DNA from: Candidatus Omnitrophus magneticus
GTDB taxonomy: Bacteria; Omnitrophota; Gorgyraeia; Tantalellales; Tantalellaceae
Length of the DNA stretch: 36,871 nt
Direction: 5' to 3'
Assembly: GCA_000954095.1 (NCBI GenBank)
Contig: JYNY01000403.1
Span: forward strand, 1-36,871
Shown: one piece after another, positions 1 through 8,305 of the stretch
How the letters are laid out: the number at the start of each line of letters is the position of its first letter
Position numbering within the stretch: the first letter of the stretch is position 1
The notes under the pieces: generated by a model
Databases searched by the model: none
Told to the model about the DNA's origin: nothing
What the model saw: the letters and a program-made list of their open reading frames with translations, nothing else
Position numbers and translations under genes: made by a program

Positions 1-1
1 A

Positions 2-991
2 TTATTTTGTTTTGTTCTTGCTTCTTGCGGAGAAAGAAATTTAAATAATAAACAAATATATTCCCGCACTAAATTATTAATGGGTAGTTTCTGCGATATT
101 ATTATTGATGATAAAGATTTTTTTTCTAAAAATGGATATAAAGGGTTGGAAATTTTAGGGGAAGAAGCGTTTAATATTGGGGAAGATTTAGAAAAAAAAT
201 TTAGTTTCTTTTTGCCCTCTAGTGAATTAAATAAATTAAATATAAATAAAAAAGTACAAGCATCAGATGAGTTTATCAGTCTTATTAAAGAAAGTGCGCG
301 GGCATGGCAGTATACGAATGGAAAATTTGATATTACAATAGCGTCGATATTAAAAAGAGAAGGATTTTATAAGAGTCTTCCTGTAGATTTGTTGAATAGT
401 ATTCCTGACACGGCGAGGAAAGGTGTATTACAAGAAATTATTATTGATGAAATTAATAAGACGATTGAAATACCTCAGGACGCGTGGCTTGATTGTTCTG
501 GAATAGCTGTCGGATGGGCAGTGGATTATATGTCTGATTTCTTGAGAAGTAGGGGAGTCAATCATTTTTTGATAAATGCCGGAGGCGATATTTATTGCGC
601 TGAAAAAGAGGGGCAAGGTAAGTGGTCTATAGGAATAAGAAAGCCCGGTTCTGATAAAATTAGTGTAACAGTGAATGTTGAAAATATGGCTGTTATAACA
701 AGCGGAGATTATGAGAAATATGTACAAGATTCCGAAGGTAATTATATATCTCATATTGTTGATCCTTATACTGGGAAATCAACTAAAAGAGAATTTTTAG
801 GTGTTACTGTCATCGCGCCTAGCGCTATTACCGCGGATTTTTTGTCAACCGCGATGATGGCTATGGGGCCTAGTGATGCTATAAAATTAGCAGAAAGTTT
901 AGAAAATGTTGATTTGATTTTTATTAAGAACATAAACAATAAAGAAGAAATTTATTATTCCAAAGGCGCGAAAAAATATATAGGGCGTTAA
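2..991 (+). CDS. apbE: FAD:protein FMN transferase (ApbE family), lipoprotein, 5' end outside window
   Basis: ApbE proteins attach FMN from FAD to a Thr/Ser of target proteins such as Rnf/Nqr subunits, at the outer face of the inner membrane. The reading frame is open to the window edge. Upstream of the first ATG (position 80) it encodes a hydrophobic stretch ending in VLASC, a lipobox with its cysteine at 26-28, so the true start lies before the window and the ATG at 80 is internal. RTKLLMGSFCDI (65-100) is the usual ApbE opening. Further on are DITIASIL, CSGIAVGWAVD with INAGGDIY, and ITSGDYEKY followed by HIVDPYTGK, which carry the flavin- and Mg-binding parts. The C-terminal APSAITADFLSTA block is also conserved. 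The end is complete. No Rnf or Nqr gene is in the window, so the target is unknown. Confidence 0.93.
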   Translation, partial: LFCFVLASCGERNLNNKQIYSRTKLLMGSFCDIIIDDKDFFSKNGYKGLEILGEEAFNIGEDLEKKFSFFLPSSELNKLNINKKVQASDEFISLIKESARAWQYTNGKFDITIASILKREGFYKSLPVDLLNSIPDTARKGVLQEIIIDEINKTIEIPQDAWLDCSGIAVGWAVDYMSDFLRSRGVNHFLINAGGDIYCAEKEGQGKWSIGIRKPGSDKISVTVNVENMAVITSGDYEKYVQDSEGNYISHIVDPYTGKSTKREFLGVTVIAPSAITADFLSTAMMAMGPSDAIKLAESLENVDLIFIKNINNKEEIYYSKGAKKYIGR

Positions 992-1018
992 ATATTAAAT
1001 AATATAAAATTAAAACCC

Positions 1019-1048
1019 TTGCAATTATTTAATGCTATTTGTTATAAT
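1019..1048 (+). promoter_or_regulatory. Promoter of the initiator tRNA gene
   Basis: TTGCAA (1019-1024) and a perfect TATAAT (1043-1048) are separated by 18 bp. This places a transcript start near 1055, about 23 bases before the mature tRNA 5' end. The match to a sigma-70-type promoter is good; the assignment is from sequence only. Confidence 0.72.
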
Positions 1049-1077
1049 GTCTTTCGCTATTTTTTCTTTGTATTTGT

Positions 1078-1152
1078 CGCGGGGTAGAGCAGAGGTAGCT
1101 CGTGAGGCTCATAACCTCAAGGCCGGGGGTTCGATTCCCTCCCCCGCAACCA
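1078..1152 (+). tRNA. tRNA-fMet (initiator), anticodon CAT
   Basis: A full cloverleaf folds. Acceptor CGCGGGG pairs with CCCCGCA and leaves C1 opposite A72 unpaired, the hallmark of bacterial initiator tRNA. The D stem GAGC/GCTC carries the initiator A11-U24 pair. The anticodon loop is CTCATAA, and the T arm is GGGGG-TTCGATT-CCCTC with one G-U pair. CCA is encoded. Length is 75, two shorter than the E. coli tRNA because the D loop is seven bases. The anticodon stem is TGAGG/CCTCA, so the first of the three usual G-C pairs (29-41) is A-U here. Downstream, 1153-1411 has no gene; it holds a weak GGATT/AATCC hairpin at 1214-1230 and the ilvB control region. Confidence 0.96.
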
Positions 1153-1297
1153 AATTGTTTTTTAGCATGTTTTAAAATTTATTTTTACCGCATTTTGTCC
1201 GCTATTTTAATCTGGATTTATTTTTAATCCGCCAATAAGATTATTTGTCATGGATAACTAAGTGTTTCTGTTTAATGCTTACACATTGCTATGATTT

Positions 1298-1338
1298 TTT
1301 ACTAGATACAATTTAGCATTTTATTATATAATAAAATG
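1298..1338 (+). promoter_or_regulatory. Candidate ilvB promoter with a 22-bp perfect palindrome
   Basis: A perfect 22-bp palindrome, half-site CATTTTATTAT, covers 1317-1338. It contains the -10-like hexamers TATTAT (1322-1327) and TATAAT (1327-1332). TTTACT (1298-1303) sits 18 bp before the first of these as a possible -35. A palindrome over a -10 is a classical operator layout, but all-AT palindromes also arise by chance in AT-rich DNA, and no regulator is visible nearby. No T-box or leader peptide rich in branched-chain codons was seen. Confidence 0.4.
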
Positions 1339-1411
1339 TTTTATATATTATTTATTCTAAAAAAGATAACAAAATAAAATCAGACTAAATTTAAAATTAA
1401 GAGGTAGTATT

Positions 1412-3106
1412 ATGCCTAAGTTAACAGGCGCGGCAATTGTTGTTGAAAGTTTAATAAAAGAAGGCGTGACGCATATTTTTGGATATCCGGGAGGGGTTGT
1501 TATTCCCTTAATGGATAAACTTTATGATACAAAAGACATAAGATTTATTCTTACAAGGCATGAGCAAGGAGCTAGCCATGCTGCTGACGGGTATAGTAGG
1601 GCAACGGGTAAAGTCGGTGTTTGCATTGCAACGTCAGGTCCCGGAGCAACTAATCTTGTGACTGGGATTGCTACAGCATATATGGATTCTATCCCAGTTG
1701 TTATTATAACCGGGCAAGTAAAATCTTTTTTGATAGGTAATGATGCTTTTCAAGAGGCGGATGTTATAGGTATAACACGATCTATTACAAAACATAGTTA
1801 TTTAGTGAAAGATGTTAAAGAACTTGCTAAAACTATAAAAGAGGCTTTTTATATAGCGAAGACCGGCAGGCCCGGGCCTGTTGTAATTGATCTGCCGGTG
1901 GATGTTCAGCTTCAGGAGATAGAATTCACGTATCCTGAAACAGTGGATATCAGAGGTTATAAACCGGCATATAAAGGGCATCCTTTAGAGATAAAAAAAA
2001 TAATAGATTCTCTTGAAAAAAGCAAGAGGCCTGTTATTTACGCAGGCGGTGGAATAATTATATCCGGCGCCAGTGAAGAACTTTTAAAATTCTCTCATAA
2101 AACAGGCATACCGGTTACAACCACAATGATGGGGTTGGGCGGATTTCCAAGTGATGATAAATTAAGTTTAGGGATGTTGGGTATGCATGGTACAGCGTAT
2201 GCTAATCACGCGATACAAGAGTCTGATTTTATTTTGGCGATAGGCGCGAGATTTGATGATCGTGTTACAGGGAGGCTGGATACTTTCGCGCCAAACGCGC
2301 AGATAGCGCATATTGATATAGATCCGTCAAGCATAAGTAAAAATATTCCTGTACATATTCCTATTATTGGTGATGCTAAATCTGTTTTAAAGGAACTTAA
2401 TGAGTTGGCTAAAAAACTTGATATAAAGATATGGCATAATAGAATAGAACAGTTAAAGAAAGAGTTGCCGTTAAAATATAGGGATGATGAAAAATTGAGG
2501 CCGCAGTATGTTTTGGAGAGATTGCAGGAAGTTACGCGCGGTAAAAAGGTTATTATAGCTACTGAAGTCGGTCAAAATCAAATGTGGTCAACGCAATTTT
2601 ATAAATATAAAGAACCGAGGACATGGGTTTCTAGCGGCGGTATGGGAACAATGGGGTATGGGTTTCCCGCGGCAATTGGCGCTCAATTAGGTAAACCTGA
2701 TTATATTGTTTTTGATATCGCAGGCGACGGAAGTATACAAATGAATATTCAGGAACTTGCTACAGCAGTTATAGAAAAAGTTCCGGTTAAAGTAATCATT
2801 CTTAATAATTCGTGTCTTGGTATGGTACGGCAGTGGCAGGAACTTTTTTTTAAGAAGAGATACGCGTTTACTATTTTGAATAAAGAAGAGGCTTTATTTT
2901 GTCCTGATTTTGTGAAGCTCGCAGAAAGTTATGGGGCAAAGGCTCGTCGTATTTCTAAAAAAGAAGATGTTGACAGTGCCATTAAATGGGCTATAGAAAC
3001 AGAAGGTCCGGTGTTTTTAGATTTTTTAATAGAAAAAACTGAAAATGTTTTTCCGATGGTGCCGGCCGGAGAAACAATAAGCAATATGCTTTATGGATTG
3101 GCATAG
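1412..3106 (+). CDS. ilvB: Acetolactate synthase, large (catalytic) subunit
   Basis: Condenses two pyruvates, or pyruvate and 2-oxobutyrate, to acetohydroxy acids; this is the first common step to valine, leucine and isoleucine. ThDP, Mg and FAD are the cofactors. At 564 residues it has the normal length. The N-terminal domain has GYPGGVVIPLMD and RHEQGASHAADGYSRA, with catalytic Glu51. The C-terminal ThDP domain has GDGSIQMN (about 438-445) and LGMVRQWQ, the region where known herbicide-resistance Trp residues lie. AGARFDDRVTG-type sequence (IGARFDDRVTGRLD) marks the middle FAD domain and separates it from catabolic pyruvate enzymes. A ribosome site (GAGGTAG) lies eight bases before ATG. It leads an ilvB-ilvN-ilvC cluster ending at a terminator. 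Confidence 0.97.
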   Translation: MPKLTGAAIVVESLIKEGVTHIFGYPGGVVIPLMDKLYDTKDIRFILTRHEQGASHAADGYSRATGKVGVCIATSGPGATNLVTGIATAYMDSIPVVIITGQVKSFLIGNDAFQEADVIGITRSITKHSYLVKDVKELAKTIKEAFYIAKTGRPGPVVIDLPVDVQLQEIEFTYPETVDIRGYKPAYKGHPLEIKKIIDSLEKSKRPVIYAGGGIIISGASEELLKFSHKTGIPVTTTMMGLGGFPSDDKLSLGMLGMHGTAYANHAIQESDFILAIGARFDDRVTGRLDTFAPNAQIAHIDIDPSSISKNIPVHIPIIGDAKSVLKELNELAKKLDIKIWHNRIEQLKKELPLKYRDDEKLRPQYVLERLQEVTRGKKVIIATEVGQNQMWSTQFYKYKEPRTWVSSGGMGTMGYGFPAAIGAQLGKPDYIVFDIAGDGSIQMNIQELATAVIEKVPVKVIILNNSCLGMVRQWQELFFKKRYAFTILNKEEALFCPDFVKLAESYGAKARRISKKEDVDSAIKWAIETEGPVFLDFLIEKTENVFPMVPAGETISNMLYGLA

Positions 3107-3167
3107 TTTATAAAATTAGAATTATTGCGGGAATTTAGAAATTATAATAGAAGAGTAGGAGATAATA

Positions 3168-3650
3168 ATGGGTAAGTTTGTATTATCGGTTTTGGTTGAA
3201 AATAAATTTGGTGTCCTCGCTAGGGTTGCAGGATTATTCAGCGCGCGTGGATTTAATATAGATTCTTTGGCTGTTGGCGAAACAGAGTCTCCTGACATTT
3301 CGCGTATGACTATTGTTGTTGATGCTGATGAACGGATTCTTGAACAGGTTGAAAAACAATTGAATAAATTGATTGATGTTATAAAAGTTCAAGATCTTAC
3401 TAAGAGTAAATTTGTTGATAGAGAACTTATACTTATAAAGGTAAAGTCTCAGGATAGTGCCGTTCGTGAGAGTGTAATTAAAGCTGTTAATGCCGCGAAG
3501 GCTGAAATTATTGATATTGGTAAAAAAACTGTTACGATAGAAGAATCAGGCGATGAACATAAAATAAAAACTTTGATAGAATTACTTAGGCCGTATGGAA
3601 TAGTTGAAATAGTAAGAACAGGAAAAATAGCTTTACAACTAGATATATAA
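3168..3650 (+). CDS. ilvN: Acetolactate synthase, small (regulatory) subunit
   Basis: Regulatory partner of IlvB; it raises catalytic activity and in the family confers feedback inhibition by valine. The 160 residues match the usual 160-165. The N-terminal ACT domain (about 3-77) begins LSVLVENKFGVLARVAGLF and continues with FNIDSLAVGETE, the effector-binding face. The C-terminal half (about 84-158) starts RELILIKVK and holds the subunit-activation domain. It lies 61 bases after ilvB with a GTAGGAG ribosome site. The short gap and shared direction point to co-transcription with ilvB. Confidence 0.96.
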   Translation: MGKFVLSVLVENKFGVLARVAGLFSARGFNIDSLAVGETESPDISRMTIVVDADERILEQVEKQLNKLIDVIKVQDLTKSKFVDRELILIKVKSQDSAVRESVIKAVNAAKAEIIDIGKKTVTIEESGDEHKIKTLIELLRPYGIVEIVRTGKIALQLDI

Positions 3651-3723
3651 TTTTTGAATATTTGCCCAAGGCAAGTATGGTTTTAGTGTTTACAGAATAT
3701 TTAAAATATTTTAAGGAGGAAAG

Positions 3724-4710
3724 ATGGCGAAGATGTATTATGATAAAGATGCTGATTTGAATCTGATAAAAACAAGTAAAGTAGCGGTTATCGGCTATGG
3801 TATACAGGGTAGAGGACAAGCTCTTAATTTAAGAGACAGTGGTATCGAAGTTCTTGTAAGTGAACTTGCCGGGACTCCTAATTATGAACAGGCGGTTAAA
3901 GATGGTTTTAAAGTTCTTTCCAGTAATGATGCCGCAAAACAAGCTGATATTATTCAAATATTAACGCAGGATCATGTGCAGGCTACTGTTTATAAAAATG
4001 CGATAGAAGCTAATCTGAAAAAAGGAAAGTCTTTAGTATTTTCACACGGTTTCAATATACATTTTAAGCAAATTATTCCACCTAAAGATGTGGATGTTTT
4101 TATGGTTGCGCCAAAAGGCCCGGGAGCTCTTGTAAGAAGAATGTACGAAGAGAAAAAAGGAGTTCCATGTTTAGTAGCTATTTATCAAGATGCTTCAGGG
4201 AGAGCAATGTCAAAAGCGCTTGCTTATGCTAAAGCCATAGGCGGAACAAGAGCGGGTGTTCTTGAAACTACTTTTAAAGAAGAAACTGAGACAGATTTAT
4301 TTGGCGAGCAGGTTGTTTTATGTGGAGGCGCGTCAGAACTTATAAAGGCTGGATTTGAGACTCTTGTCAATGCAGGGTATCAGCCTGAAATAGCTTACTT
4401 TGAATGTCTTCATGAATTAAAATTAATTACTGATCTTATTTATCAGTATGGTATTTATGGGATGAGAAAGAGAGTGTCTGATACCGCGGAATATGGAGAT
4501 ATTACAAGAGGTACAAGGATTATTAATCAGTCCACACGTGAAGAGATGAAGAAGATTTTATCAGAAATACAAACAGGGAAGTTCGCGGAAGAGTGGATAA
4601 AAGAAAATAAGGATGGACGTCCAAATTATAATAAATTAACAGAATCTCAAAAAAATCATCCTGTCGAAAAAGTAGGGGAAACATTGAGAGCTATGATGCC
4701 GTGGCTGTAA
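3724..4710 (+). CDS. ilvC: Ketol-acid reductoisomerase (class I), probable NADH-type loop
   Basis: Isomerises and reduces acetohydroxy acids to dihydroxy acids in branched-chain amino acid synthesis. At 328 residues it is a short class I enzyme. The Rossmann motif [13 protein letters not shown] is at 24-36. VAPKGPG, TDLFGEQ and [10 protein letters not shown] supply catalytic Lys and the Mg-binding Asp/Glu. The loop after strand beta-2 reads VSELAGTPN (45-53); typical NADPH enzymes have GLRxGS here, so the phosphate-binding Arg is replaced by Leu48 and Glu47 precedes it. That pattern suggests NADH preference (inference). The ribosome site AAGGAGG is strong. The 73-base gap after ilvN holds a small palindrome, TTGCC-CAA-GGCAA, at 3662-3674. 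Confidence 0.97.
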   Translation: MAKMYYDKDADLNLIKTSKVAVIGYGIQGRGQALNLRDSGIEVLVSELAGTPNYEQAVKDGFKVLSSNDAAKQADIIQILTQDHVQATVYKNAIEANLKKGKSLVFSHGFNIHFKQIIPPKDVDVFMVAPKGPGALVRRMYEEKKGVPCLVAIYQDASGRAMSKALAYAKAIGGTRAGVLETTFKEETETDLFGEQVVLCGGASELIKAGFETLVNAGYQPEIAYFECLHELKLITDLIYQYGIYGMRKRVSDTAEYGDITRGTRIINQSTREEMKKILSEIQTGKFAEEWIKENKDGRPNYNKLTESQKNHPVEKVGETLRAMMPWL

Positions 4711-4749
4711 TTGGTTAGACGGCAAATTATGTGGTATAGTATTATTCAA

Positions 4750-4787
4750 CAAGAAGAAGGAATATGTGTTCCTTCTTCTTGGTTTTT
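4750..4787 (+). terminator. Intrinsic terminator after ilvC
   Basis: A 13-bp perfect stem (4750-4762 with 4769-4781, arm CAAGAAGAAGGAA) closes a six-base loop TATGTG. One G and then TTTTT (4783-4787) follow. It starts 40 bases after the ilvC stop and would end the ilvBNC transcript before leuA. Confidence 0.75.
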
Positions 4788-4826
4788 AGAGAGTATATTT
4801 TTTGGTTTTGTAATATTTATAAAGTA

Positions 4827-4841
4827 GCAGATACTATCTGC
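4827..4841. promoter_or_regulatory. 15-bp palindrome upstream of leuA
   Basis: GCAGATA-C-TATCTGC is a perfect inverted repeat with one central base, 50 bases before the leuA start. It could be an operator or a small leader hairpin. No U-run follows, so it is not a terminator. The rest of 4788-4890 shows only AT-rich sequence. Confidence 0.35.
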
Positions 4842-4890
4842 AAATGAAGGATAATAAAAATGATGCTATGAAAAGCAAAGTGGAGATTTT

Positions 4891-6420
4891 ATGAGTAAGG
4901 AAAAAATTTTAATATTGGATACGACACTGCGTGACGGAGAACAGACTCCGGGCGCGAATTTGACGGTAAATGAAAAATTAAAAATAGCTGTTCAGCTTGA
5001 AACTCTTGGCGTTGATATTATTGAGGCAGGGTTTCCTCATGCGAGCCCGGGTGATTTAGAGGCTGTGAGCCTTATTGCTAAAGAAGTGAGACAGCCGATT
5101 ATCTGTGGATTAGCCCGTGCGACAGAAAAAGATATTGATTCGGTTTTTTTAGCTCTCAAAAATGCTGAAAGAGCGCGTGTCCATGTGTTTTTAGCAACAT
5201 CTAAAATTCATAGAGAATTTAAACTTCATAAAGCTAAAGATGAAATTTTAGAAACAGCTGTCCGCGCTGTGAGATATGCTAAAAATAAATTTTATGATGT
5301 GGAGTTTTCGCCTGAAGACGCCGCGCGTACAGAAGTTGATTTTTTGGCTAAAGTTGTTGAAGCGGTTATTGCGGCGGGCGCTAATACTGTTAATATTCCT
5401 GATACAGTGGGGTATTCCACTCCGGAAGAATTTGGCGCGATAATAAAATATTTGAAAGAGAATGTTGCGAATATTGATAAAGCAGTTATAAGCGTTCACT
5501 GTCATAATGATTTAGGGCTTGGTGTCAGTAATTCTCTTAGCGCTATTTTAAACGGCGCAAGGCAGGTAGAATGTACTATCAATGGACTCGGCGAACGTGC
5601 CGGAAACTCCGCCTTAGAAGAAATTGTTATGAGCATTAAAACTCGTAATGATATTTTTAAAGGTGTAGACATAAATATAAACACAAAAGAATTATTTAAA
5701 ACAAGCAGGCTCGTAAGTAAATTGACCGGTATTCTTGTTCAGCCGAATAAAGCAATAATAGGGGATAACGCGTTTAGGCATGAATCAGGGATTCATCAGG
5801 ATGGAGTTTTAAAAAAACCAGTTACGTATGAAATTATAAAACCGGAAGATGTCGGGTTTAAAGGTACAACTATCGTTCTTGGAAAACTTTCAGGCCGTCA
5901 CGCGTTTTCTGAAAAATTGAAAACTTTAGGATATTCTTTATCCACGGATGAACTTAATGAGGCATTTATCCGTTTTAAAAATTTGGCAGATAAAAAAAGT
6001 GAAATATATGATGAAGATTTAGCGGCAATTGTTGAAGAAAAACTTTCCACCATCCCGGAAAAATATAGATTGGAAATGTTTCAGGTAACAAGCGGAAATA
6101 CTATTGCGCCTGTAGCAGATGTAATTATTATTAAGGACGGAAAAGAAAAACTTAGCGCGAATTCTACAGGAGACGGTCCTATTGACGCGTGTTTTAAAAC
6201 TATCGATAAGGCTGTAGGGTGTAAGGGTGTTCTTATTGATTATAAAGTTAACGCCCTAACAAGTGGGAAGGATGCGCTTGGGGAAGCGAGTGTGAAGGTT
6301 TCTTTTGAGAATAATATAGTGATTGGCAGAGCTTCGAGTACTGATGTAATAGAAGCCAGTGTTCTTGCGTATGTTAACGCGTTAAATCGTTTTGCGCAAA
6401 CACATAATACTAAAAAATAG
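4891..6420 (+). CDS. leuA: 2-isopropylmalate synthase
   Basis: Joins acetyl-CoA to 2-oxoisovalerate, the first committed step to leucine. The 509 residues match the bacterial LeuA type 1 length. The TIM-barrel domain opens with DTTLRDGEQTPGANL (catalytic Arg/Asp and metal site, about 10-24), and VHCHNDLGLG (around 202) supplies the metal-binding His pair. NGLGERAGN follows. ESGIHQDGVLK marks the linker region. The C-terminal LeuA dimer domain (about 370-500), which binds leucine for feedback inhibition, is complete. Citramalate or homocitrate synthase is possible for this superfamily but is less likely given the length, the regulatory domain and the ilv neighbours. It lies after the ilvC terminator and probably has its own promoter. 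leuB, leuC and leuD are not in the window. Confidence 0.94.
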   Translation: MSKEKILILDTTLRDGEQTPGANLTVNEKLKIAVQLETLGVDIIEAGFPHASPGDLEAVSLIAKEVRQPIICGLARATEKDIDSVFLALKNAERARVHVFLATSKIHREFKLHKAKDEILETAVRAVRYAKNKFYDVEFSPEDAARTEVDFLAKVVEAVIAAGANTVNIPDTVGYSTPEEFGAIIKYLKENVANIDKAVISVHCHNDLGLGVSNSLSAILNGARQVECTINGLGERAGNSALEEIVMSIKTRNDIFKGVDININTKELFKTSRLVSKLTGILVQPNKAIIGDNAFRHESGIHQDGVLKKPVTYEIIKPEDVGFKGTTIVLGKLSGRHAFSEKLKTLGYSLSTDELNEAFIRFKNLADKKSEIYDEDLAAIVEEKLSTIPEKYRLEMFQVTSGNTIAPVADVIIIKDGKEKLSANSTGDGPIDACFKTIDKAVGCKGVLIDYKVNALTSGKDALGEASVKVSFENNIVIGRASSTDVIEASVLAYVNALNRFAQTHNTKK

Positions 6421-6484
6421 GTCTATTTATTTTAGTTTTTGTATTATTTTTAAAGTTTTCGTTTGGTAAAGGATGTATGAAATT

Positions 6485-7384
6485 ATGAATAAAGAGACAA
6501 AAAAAATTTATGGTTTACTGGGTAGGAATATAGGATATTCATTGTCTCCCGCAATGCATAATGCGGCGTTTCAGCATTTTAATATTCCTGATCAATATAT
6601 GCTTTTTGATATAGAGGACTCGCGTGTTGAAAGTTTTTTGAAAGATACGGTTTCTAAAGGAAATATAGGCGGAATAAATATTACAATTCCGTATAAAGTG
6701 AAAGTTAAAGAGATTTTAGAATCAAACCAAAATTTTCAATTAGATAAAACGGCGATTTTGCTAGGCGTGATTAACACAATAAAAAAAGACGGGACAAGGC
6801 TTATAGGCTATAATACTGATGGTCCGGGGTTATATGAATCTTTAGCGGAAGACCTTTCTTTTAATCCGGCCGGAAAAAAAATTTTTATATGTGGTAGTGG
6901 CGGCGCGGGCCGCGCTATTTGTTTATATTTAGCTTCTTTAGAAGCGAAAGCCCCGAAGGCAATATATATTTATGATGTTGATGCCGTAAAATTGGCTGTA
7001 TTAAAAAATGAATTTGATGTCTATTTTTCAGGGCGCGGAGTTTTATGCGAGGCATTAAAAAATAATGAATTGGCTTTAAAAATATCAGAGTGCGATTTAG
7101 CTGTTAACGCTACGCCTATCGGTACAAAAGAAACGGACATATTGCCTTTTCCTGTAGACAGTGTAAATCGTAACGCGTGTTTGTATGATTTAGTGTATTC
7201 GAGGGAAACTCTTATTGTGAGGACACTCGCTAAAAAAGGCATACGTGCTGTTAATGGACTAGGGATGCTCGCGAATCAAGGCGCTATCGCGTTTCATTTG
7301 TGGACAGGCGCGCCGCTTGGTGAAGTGAAAAAAATAATGAGGCAGGCGTTGGAAAAGAAGATAAAGTCACAGTTTTCCAGATAA
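6485..7384 (+). CDS. aroE: Shikimate dehydrogenase
   Basis: Reduces 3-dehydroshikimate to shikimate with NADPH. Substrate-binding SLSPAMHNAAF is near the N terminus. NITIPYKVKVKE carries the catalytic Lys, and NTDGPGLYESL carries the partner Asp. The nucleotide-binding GSGGAGRAI follows, and NGLGMLANQGAIAFHLWTG closes the fold. I prefer the ATG at 6485 because AAAGGA (6468-6473) then lies 11 bases upstream; the in-frame ATG at 6473 overlaps that site and would add only MYEI. That leaves 299 residues, slightly longer than the usual 270-290. The gap from leuA is short, so they may share a transcript. Confidence 0.95.
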   Translation: MNKETKKIYGLLGRNIGYSLSPAMHNAAFQHFNIPDQYMLFDIEDSRVESFLKDTVSKGNIGGINITIPYKVKVKEILESNQNFQLDKTAILLGVINTIKKDGTRLIGYNTDGPGLYESLAEDLSFNPAGKKIFICGSGGAGRAICLYLASLEAKAPKAIYIYDVDAVKLAVLKNEFDVYFSGRGVLCEALKNNELALKISECDLAVNATPIGTKETDILPFPVDSVNRNACLYDLVYSRETLIVRTLAKKGIRAVNGLGMLANQGAIAFHLWTGAPLGEVKKIMRQALEKKIKSQFSR

Positions 7385-7480
7385 TTATGCGTGATGGAAT
7401 TATTTTGTCCGTATTTCAGTCTTTATCAGAAAATAATTTGTTTTTATTTTTTATGCAATTTTTTTGGGGATTTTTAAGGC

Positions 7481-8245
7481 ATGGTAAAATATTTTTTTAT
7501 ATTTTTTTTAGGCGCAATTTTTGGAAGTTTTTTAAATGTGTGTGTATATAGGCTTCCTAGAAAGTTATCTATAGTTTTTCCATTTTCACATTGTCCTATT
7601 TGTTCTCTGCCGATAAGATTTTTTGATAATATTCCTCTTATAAGTTATATCCTTTTATTAGGTAAATGCCGAAATTGCCGGGCTGTTATAAACATAAGAT
7701 ATTTTTTGCTTGAATTTATTTCAGGCTCGACAGCGCTTGCGATTTATGCGGCCTTTCATACTCCTCATCAAATAGTTTTGTATGGAATTTTAGCGGCGTT
7801 ATTATTATTAGCTTCTTTTATTGATTTAGAACACGGGATAATTCCTGATAGTATAAGTGTTACTGGTATAGTGTTAGGTTTAATTTTAACTCCATTTTTT
7901 TCTTATGAAACAATCGAATTTTCTAAAAATATTTTTTTAAATTCTTTTATCGGTGTTTTTGCCGGGATTTTGAGCGTTTATGGGATGGGGCTCTTAGGAG
8001 AAATTTTTTTCAAGAAAGATGGCGTGGGCGGAGGGGATATTAAACTTATGGGTATGATTGGGGCGTTTATAGGATGGAAACTCGTTATTTTAACATTTTT
8101 TTTAGCGCCATTTTTTGCCATGCCTTTCGCTTTAACCGCGAAAATCAAATATAAAAAAGAAACGATTCCCTATGGCCCTTATTTAGCATTGGCCGGATTT
8201 ATAAGTTTGTTATTTGGAAATAAAATAATAGAATATTTGTTATAA
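7481..8245 (+). CDS. pilD: Prepilin peptidase / N-methyltransferase (A24 family)
   Basis: Cleaves the leader peptides of type IV pilins and type II secretion pseudopilins in the inner membrane and methylates the new N terminus. The N-terminal part starts with a hydrophobic segment and GSFLNVCVYRLPR, then two CxxC pairs (CPIC and CRNC, about 38-66), the zinc-binding module of bifunctional enzymes. The protease part has IDLEHGIIPD and GGGDIKLMG, the two catalytic aspartates. Several membrane segments are evident. At 254 residues it is near full length. A GGGGA ribosome site is ten bases before ATG. No pilin or secretin gene is nearby; it sits between aroE and aroC, so its targets must be encoded elsewhere. 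Confidence 0.94.
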   Translation: MVKYFFIFFLGAIFGSFLNVCVYRLPRKLSIVFPFSHCPICSLPIRFFDNIPLISYILLLGKCRNCRAVINIRYFLLEFISGSTALAIYAAFHTPHQIVLYGILAALLLLASFIDLEHGIIPDSISVTGIVLGLILTPFFSYETIEFSKNIFLNSFIGVFAGILSVYGMGLLGEIFFKKDGVGGGDIKLMGMIGAFIGWKLVILTFFLAPFFAMPFALTAKIKYKKETIPYGPYLALAGFISLLFGNKIIEYLL

Positions 8246-8305
8246 AGAATTGAGTTATCTGGGAATATCACAAATTTTAGTGATAAATATTAAGGAGAAT
8301 TTTAT

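Noticed and set aside
80-82. ATG at 80 as the apbE start
   Set aside because: The frame stays open upstream and encodes a lipobox and conserved residues, so this ATG is internal.
1153-1411. Possible T-box or attenuator ahead of ilvB
   Set aside because: No T-box consensus, no terminator/antiterminator pair and no leader peptide rich in Ile, Leu or Val were found.
8266-8285. TATCAC/GTGATA inverted repeat before aroC
   Set aside because: Only six pairs with an eight-base AT loop and no U-run; such repeats are expected by chance in AT-rich gaps.
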